NCBI GenBank assembly: GCA_003389215.1
Contig: QQVP01000044.1
Span: 1 to 50,903, forward strand
DNA from: Planctomycetota bacterium
Lineage (GTDB): Bacteria; Planctomycetota; Planctomycetia; Pirellulales; UBA7805
Direction of reading: 5' to 3'
Length of the DNA: 50,903 bases
The stretch's first letter is position 1. Each line of letters begins with the position of its first letter. Below are positions 8,858-17,791 of this stretch, piece by piece. Made by a program: the position numbers and the translations under genes. The notes under the pieces were generated by a model. That model searched no databases. It was not told the origin of the DNA and saw only the letters and a program-made list of their open reading frames with translations.

Positions 8858-9796
8858 CTACGCCAGGCGACCGGCCGGGGTCGCTTCGCGCAAGGCGGCG
8901 ATCATCTCCCGCGTGGCTGCGGCGACCGCCTCTCGCCATTGATCGGCCTTGAAGCGATCGCGGTAGGGCTCGCGGCTGTGGGCGAAGATGATGCCCCGCG
9001 AGTTGTTCACGATCGCCCCGTAGCCCTGTTCGTCGAAGGCCGCCGCGACGTCGGCCGCCGCACCTCCCTGGGCACCGAAGCCCGGCACGAGCAACCACGC
9101 ATGGGGCATGGCCGCGCGGAGCTCCGCCAGTTGCTCCGGATAGGTCGCGCCGGCTACCGCCCCCACGGCACCGTAGCCGCAGTGTCCGACCGTTTCCTTA
9201 GCGAGCGCTTCCACCTGCGCGGCGACGTGGCGATAGAGCGGCTTCGCGTCCGCCTCGAGGTCCTGAAACATGCCGCCGCCGGGGTTCGAGGTCTTCGTCA
9301 GTACGAACAACCCGGCCCCGCGCTCTGTGGCGACCTCGACGAACGGCGCGAGGCTATCGTCTCCCAGGTAGGGATTCACGGTGAGCGCGTCGGCTCCCCA
9401 GGGACTCTGACCTCCGGAGCCCAGATAGCCACGGGCATAGGCGGTCGCCGTCGAGCCAATGTCGTTACGCTTGCCGTCGAGGATGACCAGCAAGCCGCGC
9501 TCCGCGGCGTACTTGATCACCTGGCCCAGGGCTTCCATGCCGGCGGGCCCCAGCTCTTCGAAGAAAGCCGCTTGCGGCTTCACCGCGGGCACGTGCTCGG
9601 CGACTGCGTCGATCACGCCGTGGCAAAACTGCTGATAGGCGCGGGCCTGGCCCGCCAGGTCTTCCGCCGCCACGTCGGCTCGCAGCGGATCGGGCAACTG
9701 CGCGAAACGCGGATCGAGTCCGACCAGCACGGGGTTGCCACACCGACGGATGGCGTCGGCAAGTCGATCGCTGAAAGCCTGCAAGGTTGCCTCCAC
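8858..9796 (-). CDS. pyrF: Orotidine 5'-phosphate decarboxylase
   Basis: Catalyses the last step of UMP synthesis, decarboxylation of OMP. The 312-residue product has the long bacterial (type 2) layout. Catalytic block LDGKRNDIGST carries Asp107, Lys109 and Asp112; VKPQAAFFE (Lys73) and the phosphate-binding C-terminal part (VPGFGAQGG, NNSRGIIFA) are present. The frame stays open to 10162, but homology begins at about the GTG at 9796 (VEATLQAFSDRLADAI), which I take as start; no strong ribosome site precedes it. It is divergent from the GAF-HlyD gene across about 280 bp. Confidence 0.93.
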   Translation of the reverse strand: MEATLQAFSDRLADAIRRCGNPVLVGLDPRFAQLPDPLRADVAAEDLAGQARAYQQFCHGVIDAVAEHVPAVKPQAAFFEELGPAGMEALGQVIKYAAERGLLVILDGKRNDIGSTATAYARGYLGSGGQSPWGADALTVNPYLGDDSLAPFVEVATERGAGLFVLTKTSNPGGGMFQDLEADAKPLYRHVAAQVEALAKETVGHCGYGAVGAVAGATYPEQLAELRAAMPHAWLLVPGFGAQGGAAADVAAAFDEQGYGAIVNNSRGIIFAHSREPYRDRFKADQWREAVAAATREMIAALREATPAGRLA

Positions 9797-10077
9797 TGGG
9801 GAAATCCATGAAACGGGACGGAGCGGAACGGCGTTCCAAGTGCGGTGCCGCGCTTGACCGCTGCGGCCGATGTCCTTGGCCGCCGACCCACTCTCGCATA
9901 CCGCGCCGGCGAATGCTAGCGGAGCTACTGACGGCGTGGTCGTGAAATTGGGCGGAGATCGCGGGGCCTGCGACATCGATCCGCATTGGCCCGCGAATCG
10001 CCGTTCCCTACACTCCGGCACAATTTTCGATTCCCCAGACTCCGTTTCTCTCGCTGCCGCGAGCTGAGCGACTGCGT

Positions 10078-12243
10078 ATGAGCACCGTCCCGCTTCACGA
10101 AGCCGCCGCGACCCGAGGGCCGACCCTTGCCCGCGCGGCCGAGGAGACGACCGCGTCGGCACAGCGGGAAGCCGGTGCCTCTGCCGCCGCCTCGGCCGAC
10201 GGTGACGGCACCGGAGCCGAGGGCGGTGCGGTCGCCGTGGCCAACGCCCGCCAGGAGATTCGCGCGCTGGTGGCCGAAGTGGCGCGAATCGCCAAGACCG
10301 ACGTCGACGCTACCGAGTTCTTCGAGGTGCTGCTCTCGCGCACGGTCGCGGCCTTGGCGGCCTCGGGCGGAGCCGTCTGGCGGCTCCGCGACGACGGCGT
10401 GCTCGCCCTGGAAGTGCAGATCAACTACCGGCAGACGGGCCTGGTCGAAGATGGCCCACCCCAACAGCGGCACACGCGCCTGCTCCGCAAGGCACTCGCC
10501 CAGGACAAGGGGCTCATCGTCGCGCCGCACAGCGGTGTCGAGGATGACGAAGCCGCCGGCAACGACACGGAACACCTGCTGATTCTCACCAGGCTCGGCG
10601 GCGAGCAACCGCAGGCGGTCTTAGAAATCTTCCAGCGGCCCGGCGCCGGGCCGGTCACGCAGCGTGGTTACCTTCGCTTCGTCGACCAGATGGGCGAAAT
10701 CGCCACCGACTTCCTCAAGTCGCGGCGGCTCCGCCAGTATGAAGACCGACAGGCGCTCTGGAGCCAGCTCAACGACTTCACCCGGGCGTTGCATCGCAGC
10801 CTCGATCCGCGACGCACCGCGTACACGATCGCTACCGAGGGTCGACGCCTGCTCGAGTGTGAGCGGGTCAGCCTGGCAGTTCGCCAGGGACGGCGCTGCC
10901 GCATCGCGGCCGTCAGCAATCAAGACAGTCCTGATCGCCGCTCGAACGTGGTGACGTCGCTGGCCCGCCTGGCCGAGCGCGTCGTGGCAGCCGGCGAACC
11001 GGTGTGGTTCAGCGGCGACGCCCGACACCTTCCGCCCCAGGTCGAAGAGGCCATCGACGCGCATGTCGACCTATCGCACGCCAAGGCGGTCGCCGTGCTG
11101 CCGCTCGTCCGCGAGCCGGAAGTCGGGTCCCACGGCACCCCCCGCTGCGAAATGACGCGCCGCGACGTGATCGGCGCGCTCCTGATCGAACGTTTCGACG
11201 AAGCCCGCTTCGGCGAGGGGCTAACGCAGCGGGCCGAGTTGCTGCGGGACCACGCCGCCGTGGCCCTGTCCAATGCCCTCGACCATCACGGTCCGCTGAT
11301 GCCGCTGGTCCGCTGGCTCGGCCGCACCCGCTTGCTCACCGTGGCGCGCAATCTCCCCAGGACGTTGCTTGCTGCGGCCGCGGTCGCCACGTTGTTGGTC
11401 GCCTTGTTCTTCCTCCCGGCCGACTTCCAGTTGGAAGCTCGTGGCACCCTGGAACCGACTTTGCGGCGCGAGGTCTTCGTGCAGGAGGGAGGCCTGGTCA
11501 CCGAGGTGCTGGCCGACCACGGTCAGTTCGTCACGGCCGGCGCGCCGCTGGTTCAGCTGCAAAGCCGCGATCTGGACGTGCAGATCACCGGCCTCAACGG
11601 CCAACGCCAGACGACCGAGCAGCAGATGGCCGCCGTCTCGCGACAACGCAATAATCCTCAGTTGTCGGCCGACGAGCGAGATCGCCTGGCCGGAGAGTTG
11701 AAGGAGCTGCGCGAGACCTTTGACAGCCTCACGCTGCAAATCGATCTGCTCGAGACCAAGCAGCAGTTGCTCACGCTGACCAGCCCGATCGACGGTGAGG
11801 TCGTCACCTGGGACGCGCGGCGGCGATTGCTACGACGTCCGGTCGAGAAGGGACAACTGCTGCTGACGGTCGCCGACCCGCGGGGACCGTGGGAGCTGGA
11901 GCTGAAGATGCGCGAGGACCGCATGGGCCATGTCGGCCGAGCCGCGGCGGCTGCCGGCAAGCGCGGCGAACCGCTGGCGGTCGAATACATTCTGGCCACC
12001 GAGCCCGGGCGGAGCCGCGCGGGAAAGGTTACCCATATTCAGTCGGCCGCCGAGCTGCGCGGCCAAGACGGGAACACCGTATTGATTCGGGTTGCCCCCC
12101 AGCGGGCGGATCTGGCCGACGTCGAGTTGCGGCCCGGGGCGAGCGTCACGGCGAAGATCGACTGTGGCCGCCGCAGCCTCGGTTACGTCTGGTTTCATGA
12201 CGTCCTGGCCTTCCTCAATTCACGGGTGTTGTTCCGGTTGTAA
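10078..12243 (+). CDS. GAF-domain HlyD-type membrane adaptor
   Basis: 721 residues. After an Ala-rich N-terminus, residues about 58-215 and 230-400 look like two GAF sensor domains separated by a helical linker. A single membrane segment follows at about 428-447 (TLLAAAAVATLLVALFFLPADF), then a periplasmic HlyD/membrane-fusion part: a lipoyl-like half (VFVQEGGLVTEVLADHGQFVTAGAPLVQL), a coiled coil (about 505-560), the second lipoyl half (LTSPIDGEVVTWD) and a beta-barrel part. Inference: cytoplasmic GAF domains sense a ligand and are coupled across the inner membrane to an export adaptor. It is the first of three co-directional genes, 198 bp before the secreted HlyD protein. No inner-membrane pump is encoded nearby. 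Confidence 0.8.
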   Translation: MSTVPLHEAAATRGPTLARAAEETTASAQREAGASAAASADGDGTGAEGGAVAVANARQEIRALVAEVARIAKTDVDATEFFEVLLSRTVAALAASGGAVWRLRDDGVLALEVQINYRQTGLVEDGPPQQRHTRLLRKALAQDKGLIVAPHSGVEDDEAAGNDTEHLLILTRLGGEQPQAVLEIFQRPGAGPVTQRGYLRFVDQMGEIATDFLKSRRLRQYEDRQALWSQLNDFTRALHRSLDPRRTAYTIATEGRRLLECERVSLAVRQGRRCRIAAVSNQDSPDRRSNVVTSLARLAERVVAAGEPVWFSGDARHLPPQVEEAIDAHVDLSHAKAVAVLPLVREPEVGSHGTPRCEMTRRDVIGALLIERFDEARFGEGLTQRAELLRDHAAVALSNALDHHGPLMPLVRWLGRTRLLTVARNLPRTLLAAAAVATLLVALFFLPADFQLEARGTLEPTLRREVFVQEGGLVTEVLADHGQFVTAGAPLVQLQSRDLDVQITGLNGQRQTTEQQMAAVSRQRNNPQLSADERDRLAGELKELRETFDSLTLQIDLLETKQQLLTLTSPIDGEVVTWDARRRLLRRPVEKGQLLLTVADPRGPWELELKMREDRMGHVGRAAAAAGKRGEPLAVEYILATEPGRSRAGKVTHIQSAAELRGQDGNTVLIRVAPQRADLADVELRPGASVTAKIDCGRRSLGYVWFHDVLAFLNSRVLFRL

Positions 12244-12304
12244 CGGTTGCCCCTCCAGCCCGACGAACTCGTGTGCACCACGAACCCCGGGTATGACGTA
12301 CCTT

Positions 12305-12333
12305 TTGCCAAGGCGTCGAGAATCGCAGACAAT
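12305..12333 (+). promoter_or_regulatory. Possible sigma-70 promoter before the HlyD gene
   Basis: TTGCCA (12305-12310), a 17-bp spacer, then GACAAT (12328-12333), about 108 bp before the ATG at 12442. Match to consensus is moderate; position and spacing are the main support. Confidence 0.3.
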
Positions 12334-12441
12334 ACTTGAAGAGCGGGCTGGCGGTCCCCGGAGGCGAGAGGGCGTCGATTCCGGGATCGACAGGCAGGCG
12401 TTTCTGCAACCACGATCTCAATTTCTGTCGGAGTCAAAGCC

Positions 12442-13347
12442 ATGCGAAATCGGGTCCCTGCGAATGCCGCCTGTTCTGCGCTGATCCTCTTTCTGTTTGT
12501 CATCGCTTCGCTCGGCACGCCGCCGCTCGCGGTGGCCAAAGAACCGGTGATTCACAACTGCCTGGTCTCGGCGATCGACGACGTCGACGTTCCGGCCAAG
12601 GAGGCGGGCGTGCTCACCGAGCTGCCGGCACGGCCCGGTCAGCAGGTGTCCGAGGGCGAAGTGCTCGGTAAGATCGACGACGAACGCGCGCTGTTGGCGC
12701 GTCAGCTGGCTTTGATCGAGGTCTACAAGGCCCGTGAGGCCAGCGAGAACGACATCAACGTCCGCTTTGCCGTGTCGGCGGCTGAGGTCGCGGAAGCCAA
12801 GGTCGCCAGTGCCAACGCGGCCAACGCAAAGGTCCCAGACACGATTCCCGCGTCGGAAGTCCGCGAGTTGGAGCTCGAGGCGAAGCGGGCCAAGTTGCAG
12901 ATCGAACAGGCGACGTTCGAGCAGGATCTGCTCAAATACGACATCCGCAGCCGCAACGCGGAATTCAAGGCAGCCGAACAGGACGTCGCACGGCGGCAGG
13001 TCGCCTCGCCCCTTGAAGGCGAAATCTTCGAGGTCCATCGCGATCGTGGCGAGTGGGTGCAGGCCGGCGACCCGGTGCTCCGCGTCGTGCGGATGAATCG
13101 TCTGCAGGTGCACGGCTACGTCCGCCAGGCCAAGGTCGCTCGCCGCGACGTCATCGATCGACCCGTCACGATCACCGTGAAACTCGACGGCGACCGCGAG
13201 CGCACTTTCGATGGAAAGATCGTCTTTGCCAGTTCCGAGACGACCGGCGGCGGAGAGTTCCGCATCGCGGCCGAAGTCGAGAACGTGCAGGAAGACGGCC
13301 TCTGGGTCATCAAGCCGGGACAACAGGCCACGATTACGATCCGGTAG
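12442..13347 (+). CDS. Secreted HlyD-family periplasmic adaptor
   Basis: 301 residues. The ATG has GGAG 8 nt upstream. An N-terminal signal peptide or anchor covers residues 1-32 (CSALILFLFVIASLGTPPLAVA). The mature part has the membrane-fusion layout: first lipoyl half (VDVPAKEAGVLTELPARPGQQVSEGEVLGKIDD), an Ala/Glu/Lys-rich coiled-coil hairpin (about 85-170), second lipoyl half (VASPLEGEIFEVHRDRGEWVQAGDPVLRVV), then a beta-barrel region ending PGQQATITIR. Such adaptors bridge inner-membrane transporters to outer-membrane channels; no transporter or TolC-like gene is in the window. It sits between two other HlyD-containing proteins, so the three may form one trans-periplasmic assembly. Confidence 0.82.
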   Translation: MRNRVPANAACSALILFLFVIASLGTPPLAVAKEPVIHNCLVSAIDDVDVPAKEAGVLTELPARPGQQVSEGEVLGKIDDERALLARQLALIEVYKAREASENDINVRFAVSAAEVAEAKVASANAANAKVPDTIPASEVRELELEAKRAKLQIEQATFEQDLLKYDIRSRNAEFKAAEQDVARRQVASPLEGEIFEVHRDRGEWVQAGDPVLRVVRMNRLQVHGYVRQAKVARRDVIDRPVTITVKLDGDRERTFDGKIVFASSETTGGGEFRIAAEVENVQEDGLWVIKPGQQATITIR

Positions 13348-13452
13348 GGACGCGCTCTAGGCCACCGTTGATGCGTTCCGACGGAACGCCCGGTACATGG
13401 AAGTGATCGGGGTCCGGTCCCGCCGGACCTTTTGGCAAGGAATGCCCTCACA

Positions 13453-15699
13453 ATGACCGCCCGCTCGCAGCGTCTTACCGCCGCTTCGTCGCGCCCCCTG
13501 GCGGTCCGCGCCCGAGCCGACCTGTCGGCGTCGCGACAGGAATACGAAGGCCGCGGGTACTGGGTCGTCAAGGATCCGGTGGGGCTGAACTACTTCCGCT
13601 TTCACGAGGAGGAGTACTTCATCCTCCGCCGGCTCGACGGCCGGCAAAGTCTCGAAGCGATCCGGCGAGCCTACCAACGCGAGTTTGCCCCCGAGCAGAT
13701 CTCGACCGAAGAAGTCGCCCGCTTTGTCGGCACGCTCTATCACTCCGGCCTGGTGCTGGCCGACGTGCCTGGGCAGGGCGAACAGCTCGTCGGGCAGCAT
13801 GACGAGAAGCGCCGCCGCGAGCGACTCAGTCGCCTGAGCAACGTGCTGGCCATCCGCTTCCAGGGCCTCGACCCGGAGCGCCTGCTCGCGGCCCTCTACC
13901 CGGCGGTCCGTTGGTTGTTCCATCCGCTGGGCGTGGCGGCCTCGCTCTTGCTCGTCCTCGCCGCGCTCGTGCTGATCGGCTCGCAGTGGGACGTGTTTCT
14001 GAACAAGTTGCCCGCCTTTCACGAGTTCTTCCGGGCCCAGAACTGGATCTGGCTCGCCGTGGCCCTGGCGGGCACAAAGATCCTGCACGAATTCGGTCAC
14101 GGTCTGACCTGCAAGCACTTTGGCGGCGAGTGTCACGAAATGGGCGTGATGCTGCTGGTCCTGACGCCGTGTCTCTACTGCAACGTCTCCGATTCGTGGA
14201 TGCTGCCGAGCAAATGGCGCCGAGCCGCGGTGGGGGCCGCCGGCATGTACGTCGAGGTCGTGCTCGCCGCCGCCTGCACGTTTCTCTGGTGGTTCACCCA
14301 TCCCGGTCTGCTCAATCAACTCTGTCTCAGCGTGATCTTCGTCTCCTCGGTGAGCACGATCCTGTTCAACGCCAATCCGCTGTTGCGCTACGACGGCTAC
14401 TACATCCTGGCCGATCTGATCGAGATCCCCAACTTGCGCAGCAAGGCCAGCGCAATCTTGAACCGCAAGCTGGGCCGTTGGTTTCTCGGCCTCGCCGAAC
14501 CCGAAGATCCCTTTCTGCCGCGACGGCGGCAGAGCTTCTTCGCCTTCTACAGCGTGGCGGCGGCCGTCTATCGCTGGATCGTGCTCGGCTCGATCCTCTG
14601 GTTCCTCTACAAGGTCTTTGAACCCTACGGCCTGCAGATTCTCGGCCAGCTGATTGCCCTGGTCGCCATCTACGGCATGTTCGTGCAGCCGCTGGTTCGG
14701 CTGGTCAAGTTCTTCTACGTTCCTGGGAGACTTCAGAAAGTGAATCGCACTCGTTTCTCGGTATCGCTGGCCGGCGTGACGCTCGTGCTGGCCGCTCTGC
14801 TGTTTGTGCCGCTGCCCCATCACGTGCTTTGCACGTTGGAGCTGCGACCTTACGACGCCGCTCAGGTCTTCGTCGATGTGCCCGGCAACCTGGAGGAGGT
14901 GCTGGTCGACGAGGGAGAGTATGTCGAAGCGGGACAACCGCTGGCCCGGTTGCGCAACCTCGACGTTCAGATCGAGGCCGAGCGACTCGCAGGCCAGCGC
15001 CAGCGGCAGCGTGCCCGCGTCGCTTCGTTGCTTCGCGATCGACATCGCCGCGACCGCGTTGGCGAAGAGGCCACGGCGGCTCTGCCGGCGGCCGAGGAGA
15101 CGCTGCTCAGCATCGAGCAGGAACTGGAACAGAAACGCCGCGAGCTGGCCCAACTGGAATTGCGCTCCCCGCGGGCCGGCGTGGTCATGTTGCCACCGCT
15201 GAAGCAGGCCCAGCCGACGACCGCCGGCGGACTCTCCGCGTGGAGCGGCACGCCCCTGGAACCACGCAATCGGGGCGCATTGCTGCAAGCCAGTGAGCGA
15301 CTTTGTCAGATCGGCGACCCCAAGTCGCTCGAGGCGATCCTGGTGATCGATCAGGCCGACATCGAGTTGGTGGTCGAGGGGCAGGCGGTCGAAATCTGTC
15401 TCGACGCGGTCACCGATCGCTGGTTCGACAGCTCCGTGGCCAGCATCGCCCGGGTCGAGCTCGAGTCGAGCCCCGAGCGACTCGCGGCCCCTGCCGGCGG
15501 CGCGCTGAGCACGACCACCGACGAACTGGGCCGGCAGCAGTTGGTAAGTACCTCGTACCAAGCCCGCGTCTTGCTGCCCGACGAAGAGGGCCAGCTCCAC
15601 CGCGGGTTGCGCGGCCGTGCCAAGATCCACACCGCTCCGCAGATGCTCGCCACGCGGCTCTACCGTTTGCTGCGGCAAACGTTTAACTTCAGTCTCTAG
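13453..15699 (+). CDS. PqqD-like / M50 site-2 protease / HlyD fusion protein
   Basis: 748 residues from the ATG at 13453 (AAGGA 12 nt upstream; a TTG seven codons earlier is an alternative). Residues about 30-115 resemble the PqqD/RRE winged-helix fold (NYFRFHEEEYFILRRLDGRQSLEAI..FVGTLYHSGLV). A multi-pass membrane domain follows with the M50 zinc motif HEFGH (212-216) and the third ligand motif NPLLRYDGYY (Asp314). After further helices comes a periplasmic HlyD part with split lipoyl halves around a coiled coil (QVFVDVPGNLEEVLVDEGEYVEAGQPL, ELRSPRAGVVMLP). The architecture is like YydH-type peptide zinc metalloproteases linked to peptide maturation or export. No radical SAM enzyme, ABC exporter or obvious precursor peptide lies next to it. 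Function is inferred from domains only. Confidence 0.85.
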   Translation: MTARSQRLTAASSRPLAVRARADLSASRQEYEGRGYWVVKDPVGLNYFRFHEEEYFILRRLDGRQSLEAIRRAYQREFAPEQISTEEVARFVGTLYHSGLVLADVPGQGEQLVGQHDEKRRRERLSRLSNVLAIRFQGLDPERLLAALYPAVRWLFHPLGVAASLLLVLAALVLIGSQWDVFLNKLPAFHEFFRAQNWIWLAVALAGTKILHEFGHGLTCKHFGGECHEMGVMLLVLTPCLYCNVSDSWMLPSKWRRAAVGAAGMYVEVVLAAACTFLWWFTHPGLLNQLCLSVIFVSSVSTILFNANPLLRYDGYYILADLIEIPNLRSKASAILNRKLGRWFLGLAEPEDPFLPRRRQSFFAFYSVAAAVYRWIVLGSILWFLYKVFEPYGLQILGQLIALVAIYGMFVQPLVRLVKFFYVPGRLQKVNRTRFSVSLAGVTLVLAALLFVPLPHHVLCTLELRPYDAAQVFVDVPGNLEEVLVDEGEYVEAGQPLARLRNLDVQIEAERLAGQRQRQRARVASLLRDRHRRDRVGEEATAALPAAEETLLSIEQELEQKRRELAQLELRSPRAGVVMLPPLKQAQPTTAGGLSAWSGTPLEPRNRGALLQASERLCQIGDPKSLEAILVIDQADIELVVEGQAVEICLDAVTDRWFDSSVASIARVELESSPERLAAPAGGALSTTTDELGRQQLVSTSYQARVLLPDEEGQLHRGLRGRAKIHTAPQMLATRLYRLLRQTFNFSL

Positions 15700-15753
15700 G
15701 GCGAACGGCGCGGCGTTGCCGCCAACGTGAGACGAACCGGCCTGGTTTCGCCC

Positions 15754-15821
15754 GGGAGGGCCAAGCTCCCGCGGAGCCGCGGCGTGTTGACGGATTCTCG
15801 GCTCGGCGGCCTCGCCCTCCC
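15754..15821. repeat. GGGAGGGC-type interspersed hairpin repeat, copy 1
   Basis: Starts GGGAGGGCCAAGCTCC and ends GCGGCCTCGCCCTCCC, so the two ends pair as an imperfect hairpin. The first 28 bp closely match 20619-20646. It lies between the M50-HlyD gene and tadA and could also act as a rho-independent-like stop without a T run. Confidence 0.6.
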
Positions 15822-15868
15822 AGTTGCGCGTGGGAAGCGAGTCGCGTTTCAAACAAACGAGCAAACCG

Positions 15869-16363
15869 ATGGTTGCCGAGAATCGACCGCCCGAGGACGC
15901 CGGACCGCACACCGCTTACATGCGGCTGGCGCTGCTCGAGGCCCAGGCCGCCATGGAGGCCGAAGAAGTGCCGGTCGGCGCGGTCGTCGTTCAGCACGGT
16001 CGGGTGATCGCGGCCGCGCACAATCAGCGGGAGCAACTCCGCGACCCCACGGCTCACGCCGAGATGATCGCCATCACCCAGGCGGCGGAGTCGCTGGGCA
16101 GCTGGCGGCTGATCGACTGTGCCCTGTATGTCACGCTGGAACCCTGCCCGATGTGCGCCGGGGCCATCGTCCAGGCCCGCATTCCGCTGGTCGTCTACGG
16201 GGCCCGCGACGCCAAGGCGGGCGCGGTCGCCTCGCTTTACCAGCTGCTCGAGGACCGGCGGCTCAACCACACGGCCGAAGTCGTGGGCGGCATTCTGGAG
16301 CGCGAGTGCGGCGAGATCCTCAGCCGCTTCTTTGCCCAGCAGCGGGCCGCCGGCAAGAAATGA
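15869..16363 (+). CDS. tadA: tRNA-specific adenosine deaminase
   Basis: Converts A34 to inosine in tRNA-Arg(ACG), allowing decoding of CGN arginine codons. The 164-residue product has the zinc deaminase signature HAE (His63, Glu65) and PCPMC (Cys93, Cys96), plus the typical ending [17 protein letters not shown] chose ATG 15869; the frame extends to 15824 but the extra 15 residues are not family-like. No strong ribosome site is visible at either start. It is separated from the upstream HlyD cluster by a hairpin repeat, so it is probably transcribed on its own. Confidence 0.93.
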   Translation: MVAENRPPEDAGPHTAYMRLALLEAQAAMEAEEVPVGAVVVQHGRVIAAAHNQREQLRDPTAHAEMIAITQAAESLGSWRLIDCALYVTLEPCPMCAGAIVQARIPLVVYGARDAKAGAVASLYQLLEDRRLNHTAEVVGGILERECGEILSRFFAQQRAAGKK

Positions 16364-16396
16364 ACGTGGCCGGCCGTACGTCAGTAGCCACGGGGT

Positions 16397-16441
16397 CGGT
16401 CGCCACAGTGCCGATCGCCACAGTGCCGATCGCCACGGCGT
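16397..16441 (+). repeat. Short 15-bp tandem repeat
   Basis: About three units of a 15-bp period (GTGCCGATCGCCACA, with variants) just after the tadA stop. Non-coding by position. Confidence 0.6.
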
Positions 16442-16481
16442 CGATGGGCAAGATGCGGTCGCGCGACGGACTTCGCGGCCG

Positions 16482-17417
16482 CTAATTTGCCGGCGACGCC
16501 GGCGAGTTCGCCCCGCTGTCGTTGTTGCCGGGCGTCATCAATGCGGCGTAAAGCTCGTAGCTGGCGTTGGGGTTGGCCAGGTCGATAACAAAGGTCTCGA
16601 CGTGGCCGTCGGCATAGGCGAAGTTCGGGCCACCTTGGTGATACGAACTCGGCCGGGCCAGGGTGTTGCCGAGTGCATTCGTCGGCGGGCCGACCGGCAC
16701 TTGCAGCGGATTCGGCGAAGTGGGGTATGATGCGGCGTAAATCACCCCCTGCTGGAACTCGCCCAGGTCGGTCCAGTTGGCCAGATCGAGATTCTCGGTC
16801 ATCAAAATCGTCTGGTTCTTGCCGTCGGTGATGTCGTCGAGGCTGACCTTACGCGAAGGCTGGACTTTCAGTTGGTTGTGATTGTGGCCGATCGCCGTGC
16901 GACGATTGTCCACATCGCTATTCGACGGATCGGACGTATCGATGGTGTCTTGCCGCCCGCAGTTCAGCGCGTACGAGAGCGGAAATTCGAGAATCGCCCC
17001 CGAGCTGCCCAGCGTCGCCCCGAAGTCGGGATTCTTGCTGGGACAGATCACGAACTCATAGGGTTCCTGCCACAGCGTGGCGGCCTGATTCTGGCGAATT
17101 GCCTTCATCGCTGGCGCCCGATCGAGATAGTCGAACATCTGGGGCAGCCATCCGACCGTAACCGGCGTGCCGCTGTTCGTGGCGATCCGGGCCTCGTAGC
17201 CGGGGTAGTAGCCCTTGAGGCTCTCGTGCTGAAACATCGCCTTGGCAAGCTCACCCAGGTTCGACTGGCAGGCGGCATTCTTGGCGTGAGCGAAGGCTCC
17301 GTTGACGGCCGGTAGGATCAGGGCGGCCAGGGTGCCGATGATGGCGACGACGACCAGCATCTCGACCAGCGTGAAACCCGTGCGAAAAGCACGCCGAGTG
17401 GTTTGGTTCCGCGACAT
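16482..17417 (-). CDS. Prepilin-like DUF1559-type protein
   Basis: 311 residues. The ATG at 17417 is preceded by GAGGAGG, a near-perfect ribosome site. The type IV pilin-like leader is short and basic (MSRNQTTRRAFRTG) and is followed by FTLVEMLVVVAIIGTLAALILPAV, with the usual Glu5 after the cleavage point. The C-terminal part has YHQGGPNFAYADGHVETF, the H-x9-DG signature typical of DUF1559-like proteins. Cys pairs occur at AACQSN and VICPS. It would be processed by a prepilin peptidase and assembled or exposed through a type II secretion/pilus-like machine; none is encoded in this window. The role of the family is unknown. Confidence 0.85.
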   Translation of the reverse strand: MSRNQTTRRAFRTGFTLVEMLVVVAIIGTLAALILPAVNGAFAHAKNAACQSNLGELAKAMFQHESLKGYYPGYEARIATNSGTPVTVGWLPQMFDYLDRAPAMKAIRQNQAATLWQEPYEFVICPSKNPDFGATLGSSGAILEFPLSYALNCGRQDTIDTSDPSNSDVDNRRTAIGHNHNQLKVQPSRKVSLDDITDGKNQTILMTENLDLANWTDLGEFQQGVIYAASYPTSPNPLQVPVGPPTNALGNTLARPSSYHQGGPNFAYADGHVETFVIDLANPNASYELYAALMTPGNNDSGANSPASPAN

Positions 17418-17791
17418 GATTTGCCTCCTCACGTTCACGTCCTGTGAGCCTGGGCCGCGCTGGCTCTCGCGGCGTGCGGGCTCGCCAATTGTTCCCTCGA
17501 CTATTGTTGCGGATCGGCGATTTTTTTTCCAGCGATTGGGCTGCTCGCCCTGTTTTTCGGCGATTCGGCGTCCGTCGCCCGCATCGCTCCCGGCCGTACG
17601 GAAAACCCCGCAAAGGGCCGCTTTGATTGACCTCATTCCGCGGAAGATTTAGAGTGACAGTTGACGAGTCGCAGGGGACTGGCAGTCGAGAAAGGGCGGA
17701 GGCGATTCTTCCCGTGAACCCATCAAACAGCTCTGCCGCACCCGGCGAGCGACCGACGGTTTGCCCATCCGTGGCGGCGTTTTTCCCATTG
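17418..17791. other. Gene-free divergent promoter region
   Basis: Lies between two divergent prepilin-like genes. It holds an oligo-T tract at about 17520-17529 and a GGAGG at 17698-17702 that precedes an alternative GTG start (17714) for the plus-strand gene. No promoter fits convincingly. Confidence 0.4.

Noticed and set aside
13357..15912. 851-codon minus-strand frame
   Set aside because: Exactly antisense to the M50/HlyD gene, with Gln/His/Arg-rich sequence typical of a shadow in GC-rich DNA.
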